Shown: in pieces, positions 1-6,502 of the stretch | Layout of the letters: the number at the start of each line of letters is the position of its first letter | How positions within the stretch are numbered: position 1 is the stretch's first letter | Source of the DNA: JBOGWP01 sp050693875 | GTDB lineage: Bacteria > Actinomycetota > CADDZG01 > JAHWKV01 > JBOGWP01 | Assembly (NCBI GenBank): GCA_050693875.1 | Contig: JBOGWP010000122.1 | Span: 1 to 12,568 of the forward strand | Direction of reading: 5' to 3' | Length of the DNA: 12,568 nt | Position numbers and translations under genes: made by a program | Notes under the pieces: generated by a model | What the model was told of the DNA's origin: nothing | Database searches by the model: none | The model's input: the letters and a program-made list of their open reading frames with translations, nothing else

Positions 1-148
1 CGCCGGGGTCGGTCGTGCGGTCGTACTCGTCGAGGATGCCGAGCTTGTACTCGGCGCTGAACTGTCGCCGGCGCGGCCTGGCCGCCGGATCGACGCTTAT
101 GCCGCCATGATGGGCGCGCTCGAGCAGAGCCGCATTGGGCATGGTCAC
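1..148 (-). CDS. IS3-type transposase OrfA, N-terminal part (runs off left edge)
   Basis: The minus strand reads V-T-M-P-N-A-A-L-L-E-R-A and later RRRQFSAEYKLGILDEYDR, ending at the window edge. The basic FSAEYK segment is the usual beginning of the helix-turn-helix of IS3/IS911-type OrfA, which binds the element's ends and works with a DDE integrase (OrfB) that would lie further left, outside the window. I chose the GTG at 148 because AGGAG lies about 10 nt upstream on the minus strand; an ATG two codons later (142) is the alternative. About 49 codons are visible with no break. Known: OrfA proteins of this family are about 90-120 residues. Inferred: the copy may be intact, but only its first half can be judged. 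It lies next to degraded genes, as expected of an insertion. Confidence 0.75.
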   Translation of the reverse strand, partial: MTMPNAALLERAHHGGISVDPAARPRRRQFSAEYKLGILDEYDRTTDPG

Positions 149-190
149 GGTTCGGTGTCTCCTGTCTCGCCCTGGAGTGATTGAGGGCTA

Positions 191-221
191 CAGCCTGTGT
201 CTCACGTCATCCTGACAGACA
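191..221 (-). repeat. Possible IS terminal inverted repeat (one end only)
   Basis: Reading the minus strand from 221, the sequence begins TGTCTGTCAGGATGACGTGA and leads after about 70 nt to the transposase start. IS3-family termini begin with TG, and this is where an element end is expected upstream of orfA. The neighbouring membrane-protein reading frame is open right up to base 222, which supports a junction here. The matching end and any target duplication lie outside the window, so the exact boundary is an inference. Confidence 0.35.
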
Positions 222-435
222 GGGGAGCGTCTTCTGGATCATCAGCTGCACGGGTGGTGGAACACGGTGCAGTCGTATCTCGTGTTGTCGGCCGGCAGCT
301 ACATGGTCCAGCTGGCGTACGGCGTGCTGGCCGTGGGTCGTCGCGATCTACGTGCTGAGGCACTACGACGCGGAGACGCTTACTCGACGCAGGCCCGCTG
401 CCCCGCGCGCTACCACCCCGCCCGTAGCGCTTTGA
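222..435 (+). pseudogene. C-terminal remnant of an unidentified membrane protein, truncated and frameshifted
   Basis: From base 222 the plus strand reads GERLLDHQLHGWW, then SYLVLSAGSYMVQLAYGVLA, a hydrophobic stretch of transmembrane character. Near 330 the sense continues in another frame as VVAIYVLRHYDAETLTRRR and ends at a TGA at 433-435. Joined, this looks like the last one or two membrane helices and a basic cytoplasmic tail. There is no start codon or N-terminal part; the frame is cut off at the putative IS end. I do not recognise the family. It could instead be chance hydrophobicity, but the sense-like residue pattern continues smoothly across the frameshift, which favours a real broken gene. 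Confidence 0.35.
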
Positions 436-559
436 GGATCGCTGTCTCGCTCGTAACCGGGGGAGTGACGTTTTCGGGAGGGACAAATGCTCCGTCCAGA
501 GGCATCGCTCGTTCGGCTCTCAGGATCGAGGAGCGGTGTTGGCCTTGTCGTGGGAGCTG

Positions 560-836
560 GCAGAGGGCGAGTAAGACGGTGGAGGAAGGGACGCGGAGCC
601 AGGCCACGAACCGCGAGACGTGCTCGATCTTGGCCTCGGCCCAGTCCCAGCCTCACTGAGGAATTCCAACCACAGCTTCAGGCTGGTGGCAGTGGCTCTC
701 ACCGTCGTCGTCGAGCGGTGCAGCGACTGCAGGTGAGCGAGGTACATCTCGACGTGCGGCGGCTCGGACGCCTGTCGAGCACGGTCCACGATCCGGCGCC
801 ATCAGGCATAACCACACGATGAACTTGCACGCTCAT
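560..836 (-). pseudogene. Tyrosine recombinase (site-specific integrase) N-terminal fragment, at least two frameshifts
   Basis: The minus strand starts with ATG at 836 and reads MSVQVHRVVMPDGAGSWTVL. It then jumps frame near 775 to PPHVEMYLAHLQSLHRSTTT followed by SLKLWLEFLSE, and jumps again near 650 to WDWAEAKIEHVSRFVAWLR. In order, these match the start of phage-type integrases: a short leader, then the SAM-like core-binding domain with its typical LKLWxEFL and FVAWLR segments. After about 580 the resemblance fades, and there is no catalytic domain (R-H-R-Y), so the gene is both frameshifted and truncated. Inferred: debris of an old mobile element next to the IS3 copy. Nothing recognisable remains between 436 and 560. 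Confidence 0.6.
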
Positions 837-923
837 CCTCTCGATCCGCGGGCCCGGCAGGACGTTACCCGGCGCTGGTGAGATTCCGAGGACCCCGACC
901 CGCGCGCCTGAGAAATCCGTGGG

Positions 924-929
924 TAGACT
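924..929 (+). promoter_or_regulatory. -10 box (TAGACT) for the lipoprotein gene, leaderless geometry
   Basis: TAGACT (pattern TANNNT) ends 5 nt before the GTG at 935. At that distance the transcript would begin at or next to the start codon. No clear -35 hexamer is seen. The box supports the 935 start over the GTG at 878. Confidence 0.35.
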
Positions 930-934
930 CTTCT

Positions 935-1912
935 GTGATCCCGCCTGTCTGTGGCCTGAAGCGGCCCTTGCGGGTCGTGGTGGGCCGCGTCATGCCCGTA
1001 ACGCTGTCCGTGCTGATCGCTTGTGCCGGCCTCTCTCGTGAGCCGCCGCAGCAGGCTGGTGGATCGGGAATTCAGCCCTTCGTCCGACGTCCGGCACCCG
1101 AGTACCTGGCACCTGTGCTGGAACCCTCCCCATACCCGACGATGCAGCCCCCGTGTGGCGCGAGCCAGTTACGTGCCGCGCCCGAGGCGGACGTGGGGGC
1201 AGCTGCTGGCAACATCCTCTATCGAGTCATGTTCTCGAACGTGGGCCGGTCGGCGTGCCTGCTCGGCCCACGGCCCGCGGTGCAGGCACTCGACGCGAGG
1301 GGCCGGTTCGTCGCCCTGCCCCTGCAGGAGGGCGGCACCTACTTCGACGACCCAGCCCCGGCCGACACGGCTCCCGGCGAGAGCGGCTTCCTGAACATCG
1401 GAACGTCCTATTCCGGCAACTGCCCGGAGACGCCGGAAGTCACGTTCCGGCTGCTCCGCTTCGGTTTCCCCGATGGCTGGCTCAACACGGACCTCACCAT
1501 CGTGGAGGGGTGCGGCACCCTGCAAATCAGCGGGATCGGGAAACAGCCGCTGCCGGCTCCCCAGCCAACGGCCGCCCCGGGAGACCCGGGAGCAATTCAC
1601 GCTTCGCTCGGCCACCTGCCGACGATCCGACCGGGGATAACGATGCGCTACACAGTGACGCTCTCGAATCCGACGGAGACCGCTGTGTCGCTGACGCCGT
1701 GCCCGAGCTTCACCCAGTCCCTGGACCGGCACCGCGAGTCGCTGTACCTCAACTGCGACGAGGTGAAGAGGATCGATCCGGGTCAAGAGGTCGAATACGC
1801 CATGGAGCGCGAGGTCCCAACCGAGCTGTCGTCTACCGAAGTCAAGTTCTCCTGGCGGCTCAATACCCCAACGGGGCCGTTCGTCGGCGGCGGCCTGAAG
1901 GTCGGCGACTGA
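935..1912 (+). CDS. Putative secreted lipoprotein with DUF4232-like beta domain
   Basis: From the GTG at 935 the 325-residue product has a basic n-region (LKRPLR, GR), a hydrophobic core MPVTLSVLIA and a lipobox L-I-A-C with Cys30, so it is probably lipidated and anchored outside the membrane. After a proline-rich linker, a region beginning at CGASQL (about 74) contains the DUF4232-like pattern: Cys, then a YRVMFSNVG strand, a Cys-containing turn (SACLLGP) and a VQALDARGR strand. A second beta-rich half starts near residue 220 (MRYTVTLSNPTE) and resembles another immunoglobulin-like fold. The frame is open back to a GTG at 878, but that start would put 19 extra residues before the signal peptide. 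Function is unknown; such proteins are common in actinobacteria. It is bordered by the integrase debris and a structured gap. Confidence 0.7.
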   Translation: MIPPVCGLKRPLRVVVGRVMPVTLSVLIACAGLSREPPQQAGGSGIQPFVRRPAPEYLAPVLEPSPYPTMQPPCGASQLRAAPEADVGAAAGNILYRVMFSNVGRSACLLGPRPAVQALDARGRFVALPLQEGGTYFDDPAPADTAPGESGFLNIGTSYSGNCPETPEVTFRLLRFGFPDGWLNTDLTIVEGCGTLQISGIGKQPLPAPQPTAAPGDPGAIHASLGHLPTIRPGITMRYTVTLSNPTETAVSLTPCPSFTQSLDRHRESLYLNCDEVKRIDPGQEVEYAMEREVPTELSSTEVKFSWRLNTPTGPFVGGGLKVGD

Positions 1913-1929
1913 CGGGAGCGGCCCGACTG

Positions 1930-2070
1930 AAATCCACCGCGAAAGGCGGTGAACAAAGGCTTGAGCGGCGAGCCGCCAAAGCTCAGGACACTCCAGGAAA
2001 CATGTCCTCGACGGCGCTTGCGTGCGGGCTGAGCTACATGGAGGACACCCCTCTCCGCAGGGAGAGAACT
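1930..2070 (+). other. Hairpin-rich intergenic segment (candidate terminator/attenuator or small RNA)
   Basis: Four potential stems lie in this gap between the lipoprotein gene and the glycosylase gene. They are CACCGC (1935-1940) with GCGGTG (1946-1951); CTTGAGC (1960-1966) with GCTCAGG (1981-1987, one T-G pair); AGGACA (1985-1990) with TGTCCT (2003-2008); and CTCTCC (2051-2056) with GGAGAG (2061-2066). TGTCCTC (2003-2009) can also pair perfectly with GAGGACA (2041-2047), so the third stem has a competitor. No U-tract follows any stem. No tRNA or known riboswitch core was recognised. The function is open. Confidence 0.35.
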
Positions 2071-2138
2071 GGGGATAAGTGAAGGAATCGCGAGTCGCCG
2101 GCGGAGGCGGATAGCGGCGCCGTTCCGAGGGCGCGGAC

Positions 2139-2144
2139 TATCGT
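2139..2144 (+). promoter_or_regulatory. -10 box (TATCGT) for the uracil-DNA glycosylase gene, leaderless geometry
   Basis: TATCGT ends 6 nt before the ATG at 2151, and no Shine-Dalgarno sequence lies between or just upstream. The transcript probably begins at or very near the start codon. No convincing -35 hexamer is present 16-18 nt upstream. Confidence 0.45.
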
Positions 2145-2150
2145 GCGTCG

Positions 2151-2849
2151 ATGACCGACTCGCTGGAGCGCATCACCGCCGAGGTGGTCGCATGCCGGCG
2201 CTGCCCCCGCCTCGTCGCATGGCGCGAGGAGTCCGCGTCCAACCCGCCGGCTCGCCATCGCGGAGAGGACTACTGGGCGCGGCCGCTGCCCGGCTTCGGG
2301 GATCCGGCCGCCCGGCTCCTCGTGGTCGGGCTGGCGCCGGCGGCACACGGGGGCAACCGCACCGGCCGGATCTTCACCGGCGACGCCTCGGGTGACTGGC
2401 TCTTCCGGGCGCTGCACCGCGCCGGCTTCGCCAACCAGCCGCACTCGAGACACCTGGACGACGGGCTCGCGCTCACCGACTGCTACATCGCCGCGGTGGT
2501 GCGATGCGCCCCGCCGGCCAACCGCCCCACTCCAGGCGAGCGGGATGCCTGCCTGCCCTATCTCGTCCGCGAGCTGGACCAGCTCCGTCAGGTGAGGGTC
2601 GTGGTTCCCTTGGGGGGGTTCGCGTGGAACGGGACGCTGCTCGCCCTCGCCGCCCGCCGGGTGCCGATGCCCAAGCCCCGTCCGGCCTTCGGCCACCTCG
2701 CCAAGGCGACCGTGGGGGGCCTCACGCTGCTGGGCTCCTACCACCCGAGCCAGCAGAACACCTTTACCGGTAGGCTCACCGAGCCCGCGCTCGACGCCGT
2801 GTTCGTGCGTGCTCGCCGGCTGCTCGAGCGGGCGGACGGCATGCGGTAG
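2151..2849 (+). CDS. udgB: Family 5 uracil-DNA glycosylase (UdgB-like, iron-sulfur)
   Basis: This 232-residue protein matches UdgB in length and motifs. Known: family 5 enzymes remove uracil (and other deaminated bases) from DNA, starting base-excision repair in the cytoplasm, and carry a 4Fe-4S cluster. Seen: cluster cysteines C15 and C18 (VACRRCP), C119 (VVRCAPP) and C134 (DACLPYL); motif A GLAPAAHGGNRTGR at 60-73, with Ala/Ala where other families keep an acidic catalytic residue; FTGDASGDWLFRAL following it; and motif B GSYHPSQQNTFTG at 195-207 with His198. All key residues are present and the frame is intact. The ATG at 2151 is supported by the -10 box 6 nt upstream. The next gene on the same strand starts 55 nt downstream, so the two may once have shared a transcript. 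Confidence 0.93.
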   Translation: MTDSLERITAEVVACRRCPRLVAWREESASNPPARHRGEDYWARPLPGFGDPAARLLVVGLAPAAHGGNRTGRIFTGDASGDWLFRALHRAGFANQPHSRHLDDGLALTDCYIAAVVRCAPPANRPTPGERDACLPYLVRELDQLRQVRVVVPLGGFAWNGTLLALAARRVPMPKPRPAFGHLAKATVGGLTLLGSYHPSQQNTFTGRLTEPALDAVFVRARRLLERADGMR

Positions 2850-2904
2850 CCCGGGCTTGCCTGATCCGAGGCGAACGGTTGGTGCGAAGCCTTCGAGGGG
2901 GGCG

Positions 2905-3926
2905 GTGAAGCTCGGGTTCGGCCTCATCACGTGCCAGCGGTCTCCCGGGGACGGGCGCGAGCCGACCCAGCTCTATGCCGAAGCGCTGGAGCTTGCCCAG
3001 GCGGCGGAGGCGGCCGGGCTCGACTCGGTGTGGCCTTCCGAGGCACCACTTCGCCGACGACGGCTACCTGCCCTCCGTCCTCGTGCTATCCGCAGCTATC
3101 GCGGCGGCGACGAGGCGCATCACGATCGGCACCGGTGTGCTGCTGGCGCCGCTCCATCACCCGCTGCGCCTGGCCGAGGATGCCGCCACGGTCTACCTCA
3201 TCTCGAAGGGCCGGTTCATCCTCGGGCTCGGCCACGGCTGGCCGGGCGAGGAGATCGACCGCCTGGGCGTCCGGAAGGACGCGCCGGGCCGGCGCACGAG
3301 CGAGACCATCCGCATCCTCCGCCGCAGCTGGGCGCCGGGCCCGTTCCACTTCGAGGGGAAGATCTTTCGCATCGGGCCCACCAACGTCACCCCCAAGCCG
3401 AGCCGCCCGATCCCGATCTGGCTCGGGGGCCGCGCCGACGCGGCGATGCGGCGGGCCGGCCGCATCGCAGACGCCTTCTTGAGGAGCACCGTCCCCCTCG
3501 ACGACTACCCGCGGACGGCCGACTTGGCGCGCGAGGGCCTCCGGCAGGCGGAGCGAGACCGGCGGATTTCACCTTCGCTTTGCTGGGCCGGTGTGGGTGA
3601 GCGACGACCCCGACGGTGACCTCGATGAGATCCTGCGGCACTACTGGTACGGGCGGTGGAAGTACGGCGACATGGCGCTGGCCGAGGGCAGGCCCGAGAA
3701 CCCGCTGCCGGAGGCTCCGCCGCTCGACGAGGGGACGGCCGCCCACCTGCAGGCGCAGCTGATCTCGGGGACGGCCGAGCAGGTCGCGGAGCGCATCCGC
3801 GCGTTCGGCAATGCCATCGGGGAGGCCGGACACTTCGTGGCCCGCTCCTACTTTCCCAGCATCACGGTGGAGCGGACGCTGCGAACCACAGAGCTGCTCG
3901 GTGAGGTGAAGCGGCTGCTGGGCTGA
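2905..3926 (+). pseudogene. Luciferase-like monooxygenase (LLM class, F420/flavin-dependent oxidoreductase), frameshifted
   Basis: The gene begins at GTG 2905 (VKLGFGLITCQ) after an AGGGGGG stretch and reads LAQAAEAAGLDSVWPSE in frame 1. One extra G near 3043 breaks the expected SEHHFADDGYLPS motif. Frame 2 then carries ITIGTGVLLAPLHHPLRLAE, GRFILGLGHGWPGEEIDRLG and PIPIWLGGRADAAMRRAGR. Near 3565-3590 one or two more indels move the reading frame to VWVSDDPDGDLDEILRHYWY and on to the stop at 3926. Restored, it would be about 340 residues, normal for TIM-barrel LLM enzymes that use F420 or FMN. I saw no stop codon inside the restored path, so the damage is recent or comes from sequencing; the substrate cannot be told. 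It ends 15 nt before the stop of the convergent DUF3891 gene. Confidence 0.82.
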
Positions 3927-3941
3927 GCCGGTTGCTGCCCG

Positions 3942-4727
3942 TTACGCAGTTGGGGCGAACGGGATCTGCAGCTCGATGGGATCGGCTCGCCGGAGCGATG
4001 CTCGCAGCTCCTCCGCGTCGGCGAAGGTCTCGGCCTCGAGCGGAGTCGCCGCGACGGAGCCCACGAACGGCTCGGTGGCCAGGGGGTAGGGGTCGAGGAG
4101 GACGTGCCCGTCGCGGACGGCCAGGTCGATGTTGCCCAGCCCCTCGTCGGACACCGGAACGTACTCGAGGCGCGTGGCGGCCACCTCGGGTAGCGGCCGC
4201 ATGCAAACCAGGAGCGACAGCCGGTCGAGCAGTTTCACCACCCGGAACTGCGCGTGGAGCAGGGGCGCATGCGCGAGCCGCGGACCCACGTCGGCCTGCC
4301 ATCGCAGTTGCTCATCGAGGAACGGTTCCAGCAGCGCACGGTCGCGGGCGGCCATCGAGTCGAGCGCACGAGCCGAACCGGGCTCGAACCCCCCCAGCAT
4401 CAGCCCGGTGAGGTGCATCGAGACCAGCACGCCGGCGTGGAGGTCCTCCGCGGCGACCATATCGATGCCCTTCCGGTAGATCGTCACACGCTCGGCCACC
4501 GGCAGCCGGAGGAAGTCGTACGGTTTCCCCCCGCCGTCGACGGTGGGGGCCGACTCCCACTCGGCCCAGCCGTCATCGTGTCGGTTCGTCGCCGCCACCA
4601 CCGGCTCCCAGGGCTCCGGCCGCCACCCCTGCGGTCCCCTCCACACCTCCGCGATCATCCCGGCGAGCCGCGCGTGATCCGGCTGGCGGATGGCGAGCAA
4701 CCCTGGCTCGCGCGGTTGAAGGATCAT
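3942..4727 (-). CDS. DUF3891 family protein
   Basis: The 261-residue product starts MILQPREPGLLAIRQPDHAR, the characteristic opening of DUF3891. It has QPDHARLAG (H18), NRHDDGWAEWE (H50, D51, D52) and further His residues in DLHAGVLVSMHLTG (H97, H105). The conserved His and Asp residues suggest a bound metal and possibly a hydrolase of the HD type, but that is inference; the family has no established function that I know of. The frame is open further upstream to an ATG at 4778 (17 more residues). I prefer 4727 because the family begins at MIL and a -10 box lies 9 nt upstream; the extension would also run through the rhodanese promoter. It is divergent to the rhodanese gene and convergent with the broken LLM gene. 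Confidence 0.8.
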   Translation of the reverse strand: MILQPREPGLLAIRQPDHARLAGMIAEVWRGPQGWRPEPWEPVVAATNRHDDGWAEWESAPTVDGGGKPYDFLRLPVAERVTIYRKGIDMVAAEDLHAGVLVSMHLTGLMLGGFEPGSARALDSMAARDRALLEPFLDEQLRWQADVGPRLAHAPLLHAQFRVVKLLDRLSLLVCMRPLPEVAATRLEYVPVSDEGLGNIDLAVRDGHVLLDPYPLATEPFVGSVAATPLEAETFADAEELRASLRRADPIELQIPFAPTA

Positions 4728-4744
4728 CCCGGCGCGACTATAGG
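4716..4744 (+). promoter_or_regulatory. Sigma-70-type promoter of the rhodanese gene (TTGAAG-17-TATAGG)
   Basis: TTGAAG at 4716-4721 and TATAGG at 4739-4744 are separated by exactly 17 nt. A transcript starting near 4751 would carry the AG-rich ribosome-binding stretch (about 4758-4774) before the ATG at 4777. The -35 box lies inside the first codons of the divergent DUF3891 gene. Confidence 0.55.
4737..4742 (-). promoter_or_regulatory. -10 box (TATAGT) for the DUF3891 gene, overlapping the rhodanese -10
   Basis: On the minus strand TATAGT ends 9 nt before the ATG at 4727. It shares four bases (4739-4742) with the plus-strand TATAGG, so the same TATA core can serve both directions. No good -35 is seen on this strand. 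There is no Shine-Dalgarno sequence, so a leaderless or nearly leaderless mRNA is expected. Confidence 0.45.
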
Positions 4745-4776
4745 CAGGCCCCACGGGGAGAAGAGGGGAGGGGGTC

Positions 4777-5163
4777 ATGAACAGGCAATACGAGCAGATG
4801 ATCGAGGAGTTACGCCGCCGGGTTCAGGAGGTCACGCCGGAGCAGGCCCGGGCCGATGTCGACGGGGGCAAGGAGGTCGTTCTGCTCGACGTGCGGGAGC
4901 CTGATGAATGGGCGCGGGGCAGGATCCCCGGCGCGGTCCACGTGCCGCTGCGTTCGGTCGGGTTCCGGTGCAACCCCACCTCACCGACCGCGGACGCCCG
5001 CCTCACCGGGCACCGGGATCAGCGGGTTGTCGTCTACTGTGCGCGCGGCAACCGCTCGCTGATGGCCGCCGATGCCCTGAAGAAGATGGGGTACCAGGAC
5101 GTCGTCTCGATGAAGGGAGGGATCGTCGACTGGGCGCGGGAGGGCTACCCGGTCGAACGATGA
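4777..5163 (+). CDS. Single-domain rhodanese-like sulfurtransferase
   Basis: This 128-residue protein has one rhodanese domain: VVLLDVREPDEW (34-45), GRIPGAVHVPL (48-58), and the active-site loop CARGNRS with Cys88, followed by the helix SLMAADALKKMGYQDV and the closing MKGGIVDWAREGYPV. Known: the loop cysteine carries persulfide sulfur in sulfur transfer between donor and acceptor molecules. A short insert with a second cysteine (C65, FRCNPTSPTAD) lies before the active strand. The physiological partner is unknown. Residues 1-18 form a helical lead. The start ATG at 4777 has the strong purine-rich site GGGGAGAAGAGGGGAGGGGG just upstream and its own promoter. The 3' end overlaps the convergent histidine phosphatase gene by 19 nt. 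Confidence 0.88.
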   Translation: MNRQYEQMIEELRRRVQEVTPEQARADVDGGKEVVLLDVREPDEWARGRIPGAVHVPLRSVGFRCNPTSPTADARLTGHRDQRVVVYCARGNRSLMAADALKKMGYQDVVSMKGGIVDWAREGYPVER

Positions 5164-5777
5164 TCCGGGTTGGCCGAAGCGACCCGGGCCCCCACGTCGA
5201 CGTACTCCGTGCCGACATGCCGTTCCCCCTCGAACTCGAGGGACGTGACCGAGGCATGCGAGACGGGGATGCGCGCCATCCACGCCGGCCGCAGGTCGCC
5301 CTCGGCCCGAAGCCGCGCGATCGCGATCGGCGTCATGTGCGAGACCGCGATGATCTCGGTTCCCGGATAGGCCCCGCGCATCCGCGCCAGCCCCCGGAGC
5401 ATGCGCTCGGCGATCTCGTCGTAGGGCTCGCCCCAGGAGGGGCGGAGGGGGTTGAGGAAGTAGCGCAGGTTCATGGGGTTCAGGAAGACCCTCCGATCGG
5501 CCGGCTTGCCCTGGAGATAGGTCTCGGACTCGATGATGTCGGGCTCGGGGATCGGCTCGAGGCCGAGGGCACGGGCGATCGGCGCCGCCGTCTCCATCGT
5601 TCGGGCCAGCGGGCTGAAATAGACCGCCGCCACGGAGCGCCCTTCGAAGAAGCGCCCCACCGCCTCGGCCTGCCTGCGCCCCACCTCCGAGAGGTGGTAG
5701 CCCTCGAGCACGCCGTACCAGGTGTTGTCGGGGTTCTCGACGCGGCCGTGGCGGACCAGATGGATGACGGTGGGCAT
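5145..5777 (-). CDS. Histidine phosphatase family protein (phosphoglycerate mutase-like)
   Basis: From the ATG at 5777 the product is 210 residues (MPTVIHLVRHGRVENPDN). The RHG motif at 9-11 gives the phospho-accepting His10; SPLARTMETA holds the second Arg (R59), IESETYLQG the acidic residue (about E83), and IIAVSHMTPI the second His (H147). These are the parts of the two-histidine phosphatase pocket that transfers a phosphate through phosphohistidine. The long middle segment (NPMNLRYFLNPLRPSWGEP) is of the type found in actinobacterial members with unknown substrate. A GTG at 5786 would add three residues, but it abuts the -10 box TAGCCT, which sits 9 nt before the ATG; hence my choice. It is divergent from the S51 gene and tail-to-tail with the rhodanese gene. 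Confidence 0.88.
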   Translation of the reverse strand: MPTVIHLVRHGRVENPDNTWYGVLEGYHLSEVGRRQAEAVGRFFEGRSVAAVYFSPLARTMETAAPIARALGLEPIPEPDIIESETYLQGKPADRRVFLNPMNLRYFLNPLRPSWGEPYDEIAERMLRGLARMRGAYPGTEIIAVSHMTPIAIARLRAEGDLRPAWMARIPVSHASVTSLEFEGERHVGTEYVDVGARVASANPDHRSTG

Positions 5778-5786
5778 CGTCGCCAC

Positions 5787-5792
5787 AGGCTA
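5787..5792 (-). promoter_or_regulatory. -10 box (TAGCCT) for the histidine phosphatase gene, leaderless geometry
   Basis: On the minus strand TAGCCT ends 9 nt before the ATG at 5777. No Shine-Dalgarno sequence lies between them. Its TA step overlaps a plus-strand TAAACG (5791-5796) that could serve the divergent S51 gene, although that box is weak. Confidence 0.35.
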
Positions 5793-5801
5793 AACGATGA
5801 C

Positions 5802-5830
5802 CGGTCCGGGGCGACCGGTTGACCGGACCG
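5802..5830 (+). promoter_or_regulatory. 8-bp inverted repeat around the start of the S51 peptidase gene
   Basis: CGGTCCGG (5802-5809) is the perfect inverted complement of CCGGACCG (5823-5830), with 13 nt between. The TTG start (5819-5821) is inside the loop, and the only purine-rich ribosome-binding candidate (GGGG, 5808-5811) partly overlaps the left arm. GACCGG also recurs three times (5799, 5813, 5821). It could be an operator or an RNA hairpin limiting initiation; both are inferences. Confidence 0.35.
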
Positions 5831-6502
5831 ATCGCCCTCGTCGGCGGGGGGGAGTTCCTTCCGGCTGCCCGCCCGGTGGACGAGTGGCTTCTTCGGCGGG
5901 CGGCGTCGCAGTCCGTCGCGGTTCTGCCCACCGCCGCGGCGCATCAGCGCCCGGAGATGGCGATCGCCACCGCCCGGCGCCATTTCCGTGGCCTCGGAGC
6001 CGAGGTCGACGAGCTGGCGGTGCTCGAGCGTGAGGACGCCGGCGACGAGTCCCTGGCCCGCCGCGCCCGGGAGGCGGACTTCATCTACCTGTGCGGCGGC
6101 GATCCCCGTCACCTGCTCGAGGTGCTTCGGGACAGCGCGGTCTGGCAGTCGATTCTGGACGCGCGTCGGCGGGGCGCGGTGCTGGCCGGCTCGAGCGCCG
6201 GGGCGATGGTGCTGTGCGAGTTCCTGCGACCGCCCGGATCGTCCGCACCCGTTCGTGCGCTCGGGCTTGTCGAGCGGGTGGTCGTCGTCCCCCACCACGA
6301 CCGGACCGCCGCGGCAGGCATGCGCGCATCGGCATCGATGGCCCGAGAGGGAGCCCGCGTGCTGGGTATCGATGAGTCCACGGCCCTCGTCCTCGATGGA
6401 GGGCGCTGCCACGTGATTGGGGCGGGCGGCGTGACGCTGTACGCGGCGAGCGCGCCGGCTTGGACGAGGACGGCGCCGGCGGAGATGGAGGGGTGCCTGT
6501 GA
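5819..6502 (+). CDS. Peptidase S51-like (dipeptidase E/cyanophycinase type) protein
   Basis: This 227-residue protein opens with TGPIALVGGGEFLP and has IYLCGGDPRHLLEVL (89-103) and the nucleophile elbow AGSSAGAMVL, with Ser126 in G-S-S-A-G. The VVVVPHHDR segment provides His159/His160, and GIDESTALVLDGG supplies the late acidic part. This is the class I glutamine-amidotransferase-like fold in which S51 serine peptidases use Ser instead of Cys; members cleave Asp dipeptides or cyanophycin, but the substrate here is unknown. The TTG at 5819 is the only usable start in this frame near the conserved N-terminus; an ATG at 5797 is out of frame. Its TGA overlaps the next gene's GTG, so the two genes are probably translated together. 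Confidence 0.82.
   Translation: MTGPIALVGGGEFLPAARPVDEWLLRRAASQSVAVLPTAAAHQRPEMAIATARRHFRGLGAEVDELAVLEREDAGDESLARRAREADFIYLCGGDPRHLLEVLRDSAVWQSILDARRRGAVLAGSSAGAMVLCEFLRPPGSSAPVRALGLVERVVVVPHHDRTAAAGMRASASMAREGARVLGIDESTALVLDGGRCHVIGAGGVTLYAASAPAWTRTAPAEMEGCL

Noticed and set aside
2051..2066. Rho-independent terminator at CTCTCC-GCAGG-GAGAG
   Set aside because: The stem is only 6 bp and no T-run follows; kept only as part of the structured gap.
1995..2075. Possible tRNA on the minus strand (TGTAGCTCAGC resembles a D-arm)
   Set aside because: No T-arm GTTCRANYC, no acceptor stem and no anticodon arm could be folded around it.
1153..2082. Open frame of 309 codons on the plus strand
   Set aside because: It is a shifted reading of the lipoprotein gene with an Arg/Pro/Gly-rich shadow composition; the lipoprotein frame has a lipobox and DUF4232-like strands.
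2034..2930. Open frame of 298 codons on the minus strand
   Set aside because: It is antisense to the glycosylase gene with all cluster cysteines and motifs; there is no family similarity.
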